The notes beneath the pieces were generated by a model. It was not told where the DNA came from. It saw only the letters and a list, made by a program, of their open reading frames with translations, and ran no database searches. A stretch of DNA of 19,166 nt, from contig JAIKXK010000311.1 of assembly GCA_024684155.1 (NCBI GenBank), positions 1 through 19,166 on the forward strand, given 5' to 3'. The stretch comes from Lachnospiraceae bacterium (GTDB taxonomy: Bacteria > Bacillota > Clostridia > Lachnospirales > Lachnospiraceae). Both the position numbers and the translations under genes were made by a program. This document shows positions 7,896 to 15,258 of this stretch, piece by piece. How positions within the stretch are numbered: position 1 is the stretch's first letter; every line of letters starts with the position of its first letter.

Positions 7896-7965
7896 GGGTT
7901 TTTTGAAAAAAAATATTTTTTCTTTGCAAACCTTCGTAAATATATGGGAAAATGAAGGGGCTGCG

Positions 7966-7994
7966 TAGACAAAAATATGAAATTGATTTATTAT
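7966..7994 (+). promoter_or_regulatory. Promoter of the DUF308/HD-GYP operon
   Basis: TAGACA (7966-7971) and TATTAT (7989-7994) each match the sigma-A consensus at five of six positions and are 17 bp apart. They lie 47 nt upstream of ATG 8042. The AT-rich inverted repeat at 7905-7922 (GAAAAAA, loop AATA, TTTTTTC) lies about 45 bp further upstream and may be a curved or UP-like element. Confidence 0.6.
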
Positions 7995-8041
7995 GGGAGC
8001 AGGAAAAATTGACTATATTTTAATAAGAAGGAGTGATTGAA

Positions 8042-8632
8042 ATGCTAGATGATATTATTGAAAAACTTAAATCCATTCGTTTACATATAACTATGTCAGC
8101 TGTAGTTTGCGTTGTGTTAGGGTTCATTTTTTTAATTTGGCCAACTCAGGTTACAAACTTAATTGCTTATATAGTAGGAATCCTTTTGGTTGTGATTGGA
8201 GCTATTCAGGCAGGATCAAAAATTATAAATGAGGAAAACAGATCCAGTGGACTTTTAATTGGAGCTTTGATTTTAATTATTGGTATTTGGATTATTGTTC
8301 ATCCTGAAACTGCAGTATCTTTAATTCCTATAGTAATTGGTGTGGTTTTGGTTGTAAGTGGTGTACAGGAGCTATCCTTAGCCTTTACCGCAAAGAATGT
8401 AGATTCCTCCAGCTGGGGATGGATGATTGCAGGAGCAGCCCTTACCATTGTTTTTGGAATTATTTGTATCTGTGTAGCATTTAACATTGTTACCATTGCT
8501 ATGCGACTTCTTGGTTTATTCTTAATCTATGATGGCATTTCGTCTATGCTTATGGTGCATCATGTAAATGTGGCAGAGCGGGTAGTGGATTCTACTGTTA
8601 CAAAAGAAGAAGACATTGATGATTTCTTTTAA
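8042..8632 (+). CDS. DUF308 (HdeD-like) membrane protein
   Basis: A 196-residue protein built from about six hydrophobic helices arranged as three pairs, with repeated VVLGFIFLIWP-, ILIIGIWIIVHPE- and IVFGIICICVAF-like segments. This repeating pattern, with a conserved W-P or H-P turn after the first helix of each pair, is the DUF308 hallmark. The C-terminus is acidic (ending DDFF) and faces the cytoplasm by the positive-inside rule. E. coli HdeD is linked to acid resistance, but no function can be read from this copy. ATG 8042 is preferred over GTG 8033, because AAGGAG (8028-8033) overlaps that GTG and sits 8 nt before the ATG. It is first in a tight operon. Confidence 0.85.
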   Translation: MLDDIIEKLKSIRLHITMSAVVCVVLGFIFLIWPTQVTNLIAYIVGILLVVIGAIQAGSKIINEENRSSGLLIGALILIIGIWIIVHPETAVSLIPIVIGVVLVVSGVQELSLAFTAKNVDSSSWGWMIAGAALTIVFGIICICVAFNIVTIAMRLLGLFLIYDGISSMLMVHHVNVAERVVDSTVTKEEDIDDFF

Positions 8633-8640
8633 GGTGTAAG

Positions 8641-8871
8641 ATGAGAGTTGAAAGATTTAAGATGGAGAGAACAGGTCTTTTAAAAGAGGGAGATGTTTTA
8701 TCTATTAAAGAATACGAATTACCAAGTTCCTATTATTATATGTTGGGACATGCCTATGCCATGTCAGCAAATTATGGAACATTAGAGCGCATCAAATCCA
8801 CAGAAGGAACCGTTCAAAAAATTGAAAAAACAGAAAAAGGCTATTACGTGGATGTAGCCTTGGATGAGTAG
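8641..8871 (+). CDS. Small protein of unknown function, 76 aa
   Basis: I do not recognise this protein. It has 76 residues, is soluble and mixed-charge, with no signal peptide or membrane segment. The central part is rich in tyrosine (YELPSSYYYMLGHAYAM), and the last 25 residues alternate charged and beta-prone residues (GTVQKIEKTEKGYYVDVAL), suggesting a small beta-rich fold that may bind a partner. The same AGGTGT spacer precedes its start and that of the next gene, and gaps to neighbours are 8 and 9 nt, so it is a genuine operon member between DUF308 and HD-GYP. A second ATG at 8662 is possible but has a weaker ribosome binding site. A role accessory to the HD-GYP protein is only inferred from position. 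Confidence 0.7.
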   Translation: MRVERFKMERTGLLKEGDVLSIKEYELPSSYYYMLGHAYAMSANYGTLERIKSTEGTVQKIEKTEKGYYVDVALDE

Positions 8872-8880
8872 GTGTGAAAG

Positions 8881-9930
8881 ATGAGATATCTTCCGGTGAA
8901 TCAACTGAAAGAAGGTATGATATTAGGTCAGGAGTTGCAGGATGCTTCTGGACATATGTTGCTGGAAAAACATACGAAGCTGTCAAAGGAAAATATATCT
9001 TATATTAGCTTCTTAGAGGTTGGTGGCATTTATATAGAAGATGATTTTTCAAAGGATGTAGAAATCAAAGAAGTTATTCAACCAGAAGTAAAAAAGACTT
9101 CTCTTTATCTGGTTTCTGAAATATTTGGACAGTCAACCGATGGAGAAGACAGCGTTGAGACAAAGGATTTTCAGGAAAATGTTCAAAGGGTAGTAAGCGA
9201 TGTATTAGATAATCGAGACGTTGTTTATAATTTGATGGAAGTTCGTACCTACGATAATTATACTTATTTTCATTCTGTAAATGTTGGCGTTTTATCTGGG
9301 GTAATTGCTGCGAAAATGGGACTTTCCGAGGAGGAAATGGAAAAGGTTGTAATGGCTGGATTTTTGCATGATGTCGGGAAAGTGTTTGTGGCTCCGGAAT
9401 TAATTAATGCTCCAAGACGATTAAATGAAGAAGAACGGGTAGCTATGATGGATCATCCCAGAGTTGGAAGTGAATTCTTAGCAGATTATTACGATTTTCA
9501 TCCCGATGTGATTCGTGGAGTGTATGAACATCATGAATGGTTTGATGGGGGCGGATACCCCTGCAGAAAGACTGGAAGAGAAACCCTGCTTATTTCTCGT
9601 ATTGTTAAAGCTGCAGATGTTTATGATGCTATGACATCAAAACGTCCTTATCACGATGCCTACTTACCTTCTGAAGTGTTAGAATACATCATGGGGCGAA
9701 GCGGTATGGAATTTGATCCGGAAATCGTAAAAACCATGGTGCAGGAGTTATGTGTATACCCGGTGGGTTGTGAAGTAGAGCTTTCCAATGGTGAAAAAGC
9801 ATTGGTAATTGAAAACCACAAGGGATACTCTCTTCGACCAACAGTAAAGCTTATGACCAATGGTCGAGAACTTGATTTAACCGCAGATAGAAATGCCTGG
9901 AACCTTACAATTGTAAAACTGATGGTGTAG
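8881..9930 (+). CDS. HD-GYP domain protein, predicted cyclic-di-GMP phosphodiesterase
   Basis: A 349-residue cytoplasmic protein. The N-terminal 50 residues (LPVNQLKEGMILGQEL...) are the short lead-in common in clostridial HD-GYP proteins. The HD-GYP domain spans about 100-295 with an apparently intact active site: H163-D164-x-G-K167, then H217-H218-E219-x-x-D222-G-G-G-Y226-P227, then DVYDAMTSKRPYH near 245. These match the HDxGK and HHExxDGxGYP signatures of enzymes that hydrolyse c-di-GMP to pGpG or GMP. The C-terminal 60 residues look like a small beta domain (VYPVGCEVELSNGEKALV). No sensor or receiver domain is fused, so input must come from partners such as the 76-aa protein or DUF308. 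Target processes, such as motility or adhesion, are not shown. Confidence 0.93.
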   Translation: MRYLPVNQLKEGMILGQELQDASGHMLLEKHTKLSKENISYISFLEVGGIYIEDDFSKDVEIKEVIQPEVKKTSLYLVSEIFGQSTDGEDSVETKDFQENVQRVVSDVLDNRDVVYNLMEVRTYDNYTYFHSVNVGVLSGVIAAKMGLSEEEMEKVVMAGFLHDVGKVFVAPELINAPRRLNEEERVAMMDHPRVGSEFLADYYDFHPDVIRGVYEHHEWFDGGGYPCRKTGRETLLISRIVKAADVYDAMTSKRPYHDAYLPSEVLEYIMGRSGMEFDPEIVKTMVQELCVYPVGCEVELSNGEKALVIENHKGYSLRPTVKLMTNGRELDLTADRNAWNLTIVKLMV

Positions 9931-9938
9931 GAGAGTTT

Positions 9939-10508
9939 ATGTCATTACAAAGCAAGAATGCAATTGATCTTTTGCTGGCAGAAAGCTTTAAAGAAATTGC
10001 TGCCGTAAGACCGATAGAAAAAATAACGATTAAAGAAATAACGGATCGGGCCGGAGTAATTCGGCCTACTTTTTATAATCATTTTCAGGATAAATATGAG
10101 CTGTTGGAATGGATTGTACAAAGTGAACTGATTGCACCCTTAGATCCTCTTATTGATAGGGGGCAGTTAAAAGAAGGAGTTTCGAATGCCCTTACCACCA
10201 TGTATAAGGAAAAAGAGTTTTATATAAAGGCTGTAAAACTAGAGGGACAGAATTCATTTAAGGAAATATTAGTTCAACAAGTGACAGATTTAATCCTTAG
10301 TAAATTAGATTCGAAACGAATTGAAGAAAAAATTGTTTTCTCCTGGCTAACGGCAGAGAGAACGGCAGAGTTTTTTGCGAACACTTTTTGCTATGTGGTG
10401 ATTCAATGGGTGGAAAGTGGAATGGAAGCACCAATTGATGATATTATAAATATTTTTGTCTTTCTAATGGTGAATTCACCAGTAGATATGATAGAAAAAC
10501 TAGAGTGA
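9939..10508 (+). CDS. TetR/AcrR family transcriptional regulator (DhaS-like)
   Basis: A 189-residue regulator. The helix-turn-helix is at about residues 26-48 (KITIKEITDRAGVIRPTFYN), followed by the HFQDKYELLEWI segment typical of the TetR subgroup that includes DhaS, the dihydroxyacetone kinase regulator. The C-terminal ligand domain is all-helical, as expected. No dha genes are nearby, so the ligand is unknown. AGGAG overlaps the HD-GYP stop codon and the gap is 8 nt, so it is the last member of the DUF308/HD-GYP operon. A short inverted repeat at 10542-10559, downstream of this gene and in front of the MntP-like gene, is a candidate binding site. Confidence 0.9.
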   Translation: MSLQSKNAIDLLLAESFKEIAAVRPIEKITIKEITDRAGVIRPTFYNHFQDKYELLEWIVQSELIAPLDPLIDRGQLKEGVSNALTTMYKEKEFYIKAVKLEGQNSFKEILVQQVTDLILSKLDSKRIEEKIVFSWLTAERTAEFFANTFCYVVIQWVESGMEAPIDDIINIFVFLMVNSPVDMIEKLE

Positions 10509-10539
10509 AATACAAATCGCCTGGTTTGAATATTTTGTT

Positions 10540-10568
10540 TTTATATGAAAGACCATATACTTTACAAT
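10540..10568 (+). promoter_or_regulatory. Candidate promoter with an internal inverted repeat, upstream of the MntP-like gene
   Basis: TTTATA (10540-10545) and TACAAT (10563-10568) are 17 bp apart. The inverted repeat TATATG (10542-10547), loop AAAGAC, CATATA (10554-10559) fills most of the region between them. This is a suitable place for a repressor such as the adjacent TetR protein. The region is AT-rich, so chance cannot be excluded. Confidence 0.4.
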
Positions 10569-10592
10569 GGATTTTGAGAGAATGGAGAAATT

Positions 10593-11174
10593 ATGAATCT
10601 GTTTATATGTATTATCATTATATTGGGCATTAGCTTAGATGTGTTTGCTACCATGGAAGTGGAAGGGGCTATGGTGCCGGAAATAAAAAAAGGACCTTTG
10701 GCAATTGCCTGTGCCATTACCACAGGAATCAGTTTGGGATTTTTCTTCGGTGGATACATTCTTTGCTATGAAATCAATGAGCATAAAGTATTTTCTTACG
10801 AAAAGTTAACCGCATCCATTATTGCTGCAGTTGTGTTTGCCCTTCTTGGGGTTCGCTTGATTGTGAAAGCAATTCGCAAAGAATTCGTTCACGAAAGTAG
10901 AAGAGAATTTGGTATTAAAAATTATATTAAGTTAATTATTGTTACTTCTTTTTATATTTTAGCAGCTGGATGTGCCTGTGGATTTATTGAGGCAAATCCT
11001 TATGTGCTTTTGGTAACCATGATCGTCTGCTTTATTTTAGTTGTTGTGGGTGGTATTTTAACAGGATATCACTATGGATTTGAGAAGAAGACCTTTGCTT
11101 ATGCCTTTGGAGCAACTCTTCTTTGGATTGTTGGTATTTATGTGATTCTTACAGGTATTTTACCTTTGGTATAG
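10593..11174 (+). CDS. Divergent MntP-like membrane protein
   Basis: A 193-residue protein with about six hydrophobic segments in two halves. The first helix carries SLDVFATMEVEGAM, with Asp16 in the place of the conserved DAFAV acidic residue of the MntP manganese exporter, plus Glu22 and Glu24. The second half should repeat that motif as a DALAVG-like segment, but here the matching stretch reads LAAGCACGF (about residues 123-131) with no acidic residue and two cysteines. The fold therefore looks MntP-like, while metal export is uncertain. GGAG at 10584-10587 supports ATG 10593. It is followed by nth after 3 nt, so the two genes are co-transcribed. An alternative is another small cation or solute exporter of the same superfamily. 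Confidence 0.6.
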   Translation: MNLFICIIIILGISLDVFATMEVEGAMVPEIKKGPLAIACAITTGISLGFFFGGYILCYEINEHKVFSYEKLTASIIAAVVFALLGVRLIVKAIRKEFVHESRREFGIKNYIKLIIVTSFYILAAGCACGFIEANPYVLLVTMIVCFILVVVGGILTGYHYGFEKKTFAYAFGATLLWIVGIYVILTGILPLV

Positions 11175-11177
11175 TTT

Positions 11178-11804
11178 ATGGCAAGTAAAAGAACATTAGA
11201 AATATTAAAGCGATTAGATGATATGTATGGGACGGAACTGATTTGTTACCTGAATCATGAAACTCCCTGGCAGCTTCTAATCGCTGTTATTTTAAGTGCA
11301 CAGTGTACAGATGCGAGAGTAAATATTGTGACAAAGGATTTGTTTCAAAAATATCCTTCCTTAGAAGCTTTTGCAGCCGCTTCGGTAGAAGAGATGGAGG
11401 AGGATATTCACTCCATTGGTTTTTATCACAACAAGGCAAAAAATATTATTGCCTGTGCCCGTATGCTTTTGGAAAAACATGGAGGAGAAGTGCCAGATAC
11501 ATTGGATGAATTAGTGGCACTCCCGGGGGTTGGACGAAAAACTGCCAACGTGATCTTGGGGAATATTTATAACAAACCAAGTGTGGTAGTAGATACTCAT
11601 GTAAAACGTATCTCAAAACGACTTGGTCTTACAAAGGAAGATGATCCGGTAAAGGTGGAACATGATTTAATGAAAAAACTGCCAAAGGATCATTGGATTT
11701 TATATAATATCCAGATTATTTCCTTTGGCAGAGAAATTTGTTTTGCGAGAAATCCAAAATGTGAAATTTGTCCACTTCAGGATCTCTGTAGGGTGAAAAA
11801 ATAA
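11178..11804 (+). CDS. nth: Endonuclease III (DNA glycosylase/AP lyase)
   Basis: Nth removes oxidised pyrimidines and cleaves at abasic sites in base excision repair. The 208-residue length is close to the E. coli enzyme (211). The helix-hairpin-helix LPGVGRKTANV contains catalytic Lys121, Asp139 lies in VVDTHVKR, and the C-terminal 4Fe-4S cluster ligands are Cys188, Cys195, Cys198 and Cys204 in the Cx6Cx2Cx5C pattern. All functional residues appear present. There is no clear Shine-Dalgarno element before ATG 11178, and the preceding stop is only 3 nt away, so translation is probably coupled to the MntP-like gene. It converges with the 218-aa gene with 1 nt between stops. A terminator for it is found at 11900-11934, inside that gene. 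Confidence 0.97.
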   Translation: MASKRTLEILKRLDDMYGTELICYLNHETPWQLLIAVILSAQCTDARVNIVTKDLFQKYPSLEAFAAASVEEMEEDIHSIGFYHNKAKNIIACARMLLEKHGGEVPDTLDELVALPGVGRKTANVILGNIYNKPSVVVDTHVKRISKRLGLTKEDDPVKVEHDLMKKLPKDHWILYNIQIISFGREICFARNPKCEICPLQDLCRVKK

Positions 11805-11805
11805 T

Positions 11806-12462
11806 TTAAGATTCTTCAGAGTCAATAGGCTCATGAGACATTTCAAAGTCTTCCGTATTTGGAACTAAAGAATCTAAATAAGAAATAATTTTGTGTTCTA
11901 AGAGTAGGTGCATGGATTGTACCTGCTCTTTTATTGTATTTAACTTTCGCTCCTGGTGAAGGGCAATGTAGCAATCTCCTAATAACATGTAGTTAGATGA
12001 GACATCGCTTTTTATGGAAGCTCCATACTCAAAGACATTTGCTGCAGATTCAAAATCACCCTTTTGCATCAGAGCTTTTCCGTAGTCTGTTAAAAGTACT
12101 GCCAGGTCGTTGAAGTTTTCACCAATTTCTGACATTACATTCAGGTTTGCAGTACCGTATTCTAATTTTAATTCTGTATTGGTTTTTCCTGTAAGGTTTA
12201 AAATTCTTTTTTCTGAGAGGGAACGAATGGAATCTTCAATCATTCGAATCTCATCATCATCCCATTTGTCTAAGGGAAAATTGCTAAGAGGAACTTTTAT
12301 ATAAGGCAAATTTGAAATATCCCGTGCTGGAGTATGCTCTGCATCATATTCGTGGTCCCAAAAGTTGTTGATTTTTTCATCCTGTTTTTTTCGCAATGTG
12401 GAAAAACGAAAAAATAGAAAAATGATAAAAATCATAAATATAGTAAGAAACGGGAAGGCCAT
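11806..12462 (-). CDS. Membrane-anchored TPR-like protein of unknown function
   Basis: A 218-residue protein with one N-terminal membrane helix (residues 3-18, FPFLTIFMIFIIFLFF) followed by a basic RKK stretch. It is anchored with a large soluble portion, probably facing the cytoplasm given the positive charges after the helix. Residues 118-180 (DLAVLLTDYGKALMQKGDFESAANVFEYG, then SSNYMLLGDCYIAL) match two TPR-like helix pairs, so a protein-binding role is likely. The C-terminus is acidic. I recognise no specific family. AAGGAG supports the start, and a TTGAAA/TATATT promoter lies upstream. It is divergent from the HypE-like gene. Confidence 0.75.
   Translation of the reverse strand: MAFPFLTIFMIFIIFLFFRFSTLRKKQDEKINNFWDHEYDAEHTPARDISNLPYIKVPLSNFPLDKWDDDEIRMIEDSIRSLSEKRILNLTGKTNTELKLEYGTANLNVMSEIGENFNDLAVLLTDYGKALMQKGDFESAANVFEYGASIKSDVSSNYMLLGDCYIALHQERKLNTIKEQVQSMHLLLEHKIISYLDSLVPNTEDFEMSHEPIDSEES
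11900..11934 (+). terminator. Likely nth terminator, embedded in the antisense TPR-like gene
   Basis: AAGAGTAGGTGCA (11900-11912) pairs with TGTACCTGCTCTT (11918-11930) as a 13-bp stem with two G-U wobbles and a 5-nt loop, followed by TTATT after the closing TT. The tail is on the plus strand only; the minus-strand transcript has no U-run. It lies 96 nt past the nth stop and falls within the codons for about residues 178-188 of the minus-strand protein. Confidence 0.7.
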
Positions 12463-12492
12463 AGATTTTCTCCTTTTGATTGTTCTTACTAA

Positions 12493-12521
12493 AATATAAA
12501 GGAAACCACCTTGAATTTCAA
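12493..12521 (-). promoter_or_regulatory. Promoter of the TPR-like gene
   Basis: On the minus strand TTGAAA (12516-12521) and TATATT (12493-12498) are 17 bp apart, 31 nt upstream of the start codon. Both hexamers match the sigma-A consensus at five of six positions. Confidence 0.7.
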
Positions 12522-12543
12522 TGATTTCACTATGAAAAGAGAT

Positions 12544-12572
12544 TTAACTTTCTAGAAATTCTATGGTAAAAT
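12544..12572 (+). promoter_or_regulatory. Promoter of the HypE-like to truA operon
   Basis: TTAACT (12544-12549) and TAAAAT (12567-12572) are 17 bp apart with a TGG extended -10 element. Transcription would start near 12579, giving a leader of about 30 nt. It is back to back with the minus-strand promoter at 12493-12521. Confidence 0.65.
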
Positions 12573-12607
12573 ATTAATTCGAGTAAAAAGGAAAGAAAGA
12601 AGATTCC

Positions 12608-13594
12608 ATGGAAAAGGGAAAAGTACCTGAGAACGTACTAAAACGTTCCGTTATGAAACAAATTACAAAACGAAGAGAAGAGGTCCTGTTAGGGTCTGGT
12701 GTGGGAGAGGATTGTGCAGCCCTTCAGCTGAAGGAGGATGAAATCTTAGTAATGTCCACAGATCCAATTACAGGTGCTACTGTAGATATTGGGGATTTAG
12801 CGGTTTTGGTTACAGTTAACGATTTGGCGTCGGCTGGAGCGGAACCTATTGGAATATTACTTACGGTAATGTTACCGGTAAAAAGTAGAGAAATTGTTTT
12901 AAAGAAAATTATGAGTCAGGTCTCGGCGGCCTGTGCCAAAGCCAACGTTCAGATTATGGGTGGTCATACGGAAGTGACAGATGTAGTAAATCAGCCTTTG
13001 ATTTCTGTTACAGGTGTTGGAAAGGTAAAGAAGGGACAGTTAGTAACAACTTCTGGCGCAAAGCCGGGGATGGATATTTTAATGACCAAGTGGATTGGGT
13101 TAGAAGGAACATCCATTATTGCCAAAGAAAAGGAAGAGGAACTTTTGACAAAACTTCCAGGCTCCATTATTGAGCGGGCAAAGAACTTTGATGAAATGTT
13201 GTCGGTATTAGAGGATGGACTTACAGCGGCTCACTTTGGGGTGGCGGCCATGCATGATGTGACGGAGGGCGGAATATTTGGAGCTCTTTGGGAAGTGGGA
13301 GAAGCATCTTCTGTTGGAATGGAAGTAGATTTGAGAAAAATTCCAGTAAAACAGGAAACCATAGAAATTTGTGAATTTTTTGATATTAATCCCTATCAGC
13401 TTATATCCAGTGGCTCCATGCTTATGGTGGCAGAAGATGGAGAAGGGTTACAAAAGGCCCTGGAGGAAGCTGGCGTGTTTGCCACAATTATTGGAAAAAC
13501 ATACGAGGGAAAGGATCGTGTCATTATAAGAGATGAGGAGCGTCGATTCTTAGAACCCCCAAAGACAGATGAACTGTATAAGGTTTTTAAATAA
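12608..13594 (+). CDS. AIR-synthase superfamily protein, HypE-like without the C-terminal cysteine
   Basis: A 328-residue ATP-dependent enzyme of the PurM/ThiL/HypE/SelD superfamily. The N-terminal domain (about 25-145) carries the VGEDCAAL nucleotide/metal motif, STDPITG and the GGHTEVTD segment. The C-terminal domain (about 155-310) includes MHDVTEGGIFGALWEV. Length and motif order are nearest to HypE, which dehydrates a thiocarbamoyl group held on its C-terminal cysteine. Here the protein ends DELYKVFK with no cysteine tail and no hyp or hydrogenase genes nearby, so it cannot do the HypE reaction in the usual way. Its substrate is unknown. The ribosome binding site is weak (AAGGAAAG some 15 nt upstream). 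It heads the long operon, 12 nt before the Lrp-type gene. Confidence 0.85.
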   Translation: MEKGKVPENVLKRSVMKQITKRREEVLLGSGVGEDCAALQLKEDEILVMSTDPITGATVDIGDLAVLVTVNDLASAGAEPIGILLTVMLPVKSREIVLKKIMSQVSAACAKANVQIMGGHTEVTDVVNQPLISVTGVGKVKKGQLVTTSGAKPGMDILMTKWIGLEGTSIIAKEKEEELLTKLPGSIIERAKNFDEMLSVLEDGLTAAHFGVAAMHDVTEGGIFGALWEVGEASSVGMEVDLRKIPVKQETIEICEFFDINPYQLISSGSMLMVAEDGEGLQKALEEAGVFATIIGKTYEGKDRVIIRDEERRFLEPPKTDELYKVFK

Positions 13595-13606
13595 ACGGAG
13601 GAAAAG

Positions 13607-14089
13607 ATGAGAGAAAAGATTTTAAACTACATGGAAAAAAATGCCAGAATTGATTTAAAAGATTTGGCAACTGTATTAGGTGAAGATGAAGCTAGCGTTA
13701 TGAACGAACTAGAAGCAATGGAAGCTGAAAACGTTATTGCTGGATATCACACTATGATTAACTGGGATAAAGCCGGGGTAGAAAAGGTAACAGGCATGAT
13801 TGAAGTTCGCGTTACCCCTCAGAGAGGAATGGGATTTGATAAGGTTGCAAATCACATTTATAACTATCCGGAGGTTTCTTCCGTATATTTGATTTCCGGT
13901 GGATTTGACTTCATGGTAATTATTGAAGGAAAGAGCCTTCGTGAGGTTGCTGAATTTGTATCAAATAAATTATCTACTTTGGATTCTGTTTTAAGTACAA
14001 AGACCAATTTTATTTTAAAAAAGTACAAAGAAGCTGGAACAATTTTAGTAGATAAACCACATGATGAAAGGATGAAAATGTCACTATGA
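13607..14089 (+). CDS. Lrp/AsnC family transcriptional regulator
   Basis: A 160-residue regulator. The N-terminal winged helix-turn-helix (about residues 1-50, ARIDLKDLATVLGEDEASVMNE) binds DNA, and the C-terminal RAM/ASNC domain (about 62-140) forms the effector-binding oligomerisation unit, with VSSVYLISGGFDFMVIIEG as its core strand pattern. A CGGAGG ribosome binding site precedes the ATG. Its last codons overlap the aminotransferase start by 4 nt (ATGA), so the two are translationally coupled. Lrp proteins next to aminotransferases usually sense amino acids and regulate the neighbouring gene; the specific amino acid cannot be read here. Confidence 0.93.
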   Translation: MREKILNYMEKNARIDLKDLATVLGEDEASVMNELEAMEAENVIAGYHTMINWDKAGVEKVTGMIEVRVTPQRGMGFDKVANHIYNYPEVSSVYLISGGFDFMVIIEGKSLREVAEFVSNKLSTLDSVLSTKTNFILKKYKEAGTILVDKPHDERMKMSL

Positions 14090-15258
14090 GAAATCCTTTA
14101 TCAAGTACAATCGTTAATATTAAACCATCCGGTATCCGTAAGTTTTTCGATATCGTAAGTGAAATGGATGATGCCATTTCTCTAGGTGTAGGTGAACCGG
14201 ATTTTGATACTCCCTGGAGAGTAAGAGATGAGGCTATTTATTCCTTAGAACAGGGCAGAACCTTTTATACCTCTAATGCAGGTTTGAAGGAATTAAAGGA
14301 AGAAATTTCCCTCTATTTAAATAGAAAATATGATTTAAATTATGATCCTGCTGGTGAAATCTTTGTTACGGTAGGCGGAAGTGAGGCCATTGATGTGGCA
14401 CTTCGCGCTATGTTAGATCCAGGAGATGAAGTTTTAATTCCTCAACCTAGCTATGTTTCCTATGAACCATGTGCAATTTTGGCGAACGGAACACCTGTTA
14501 TTATTGATTTAAAAGAAGAAAATGAATTCCGTTTAACTGCTAAGGAGTTAGAGGATGCCATTACGGATAAGACAAAGATATTAGTACTTCCTTTTCCAAA
14601 TAATCCTACCGGTGCCATTATGGAGAAAAAGGATTTAGAGGCAATAGCGGAAGTTATTATTAAACATGATATTTTTGTTTTAACAGATGAAATCTATTCA
14701 GAACTTAGTTATGGAGAAAAGGAGCATGTATCCATTGCGTCTCTTCCGGGATTAAAGGAAAGAACGATTTATATCAATGGTTTCTCAAAAGCTTTTGCCA
14801 TGACAGGATGGAGATTAGGATATGCCTGTGGACCAAAGGAAATCATTGCTCAGATGTTAAAAATTCATCAGTTTGCAATTATGTGCGCACCTACTACCAG
14901 CCAGTATGCAGCAGTAGAAGCTCTCCGTAGCTGCGATGATGAAGTGGTAGCAATGAAAGAAGAATACAATGGTCGTCGTCGCTATCTGGTAAAAAGATTT
15001 AAGGAAATGGGGCTGAAATGCTTTGAACCTTATGGAGCATTTTACATTTTCCCTTCCATTAAAGAATTTGGCATGACTTCTGAAGAATTTGCCACAAAGT
15101 TTTTGGCATCAAAGAAGGTGGCAGTAGTTCCCGGAACTGCATTTGGGGATAGTGGAGAAGGATTTATCCGTATCTCTTATGCATATTCCTTAGAACAGTT
15201 AAAGCTGGCCTTAGACCGAATGGAAGAATTTATAAATGAATTGCGTGAGGCAAAATAA
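14086..15258 (+). CDS. Class I/II pyridoxal-phosphate aminotransferase
   Basis: A 390-residue fold-type I aminotransferase. The N-terminal ISLGVGEPDFDTP substrate loop, PNNPTG near residue 168, the TDEIYSEL strand and the PLP lysine Lys235 in NGFSKAFAMTGWRLGY are all present, and a C-terminal arginine near residue 363 (GFIRISYA) should bind the substrate carboxylate. It resembles PatA/AspC-type enzymes that act on aspartate, aromatic or N-acetyl-diaminopimelate substrates, so substrate assignment is open. It overlaps the Lrp gene by 4 nt and the trmL gene by 1 nt. Confidence 0.93.
   Translation: MRNPLSSTIVNIKPSGIRKFFDIVSEMDDAISLGVGEPDFDTPWRVRDEAIYSLEQGRTFYTSNAGLKELKEEISLYLNRKYDLNYDPAGEIFVTVGGSEAIDVALRAMLDPGDEVLIPQPSYVSYEPCAILANGTPVIIDLKEENEFRLTAKELEDAITDKTKILVLPFPNNPTGAIMEKKDLEAIAEVIIKHDIFVLTDEIYSELSYGEKEHVSIASLPGLKERTIYINGFSKAFAMTGWRLGYACGPKEIIAQMLKIHQFAIMCAPTTSQYAAVEALRSCDDEVVAMKEEYNGRRRYLVKRFKEMGLKCFEPYGAFYIFPSIKEFGMTSEEFATKFLASKKVAVVPGTAFGDSGEGFIRISYAYSLEQLKLALDRMEEFINELREAK

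Noticed and set aside
7905..7922. AT-rich hairpin GAAAAAA-AATA-TTTTTTC as a terminator
   Set aside because: It has no GC-containing stem and lies between two divergent promoters where no transcript needs ending; it is more likely a bent promoter-flanking tract.
8033..8041. GTG start for the DUF308 gene
   Set aside because: The GTG overlaps the AAGGAG ribosome binding site itself; ATG 8042 has ideal spacing.
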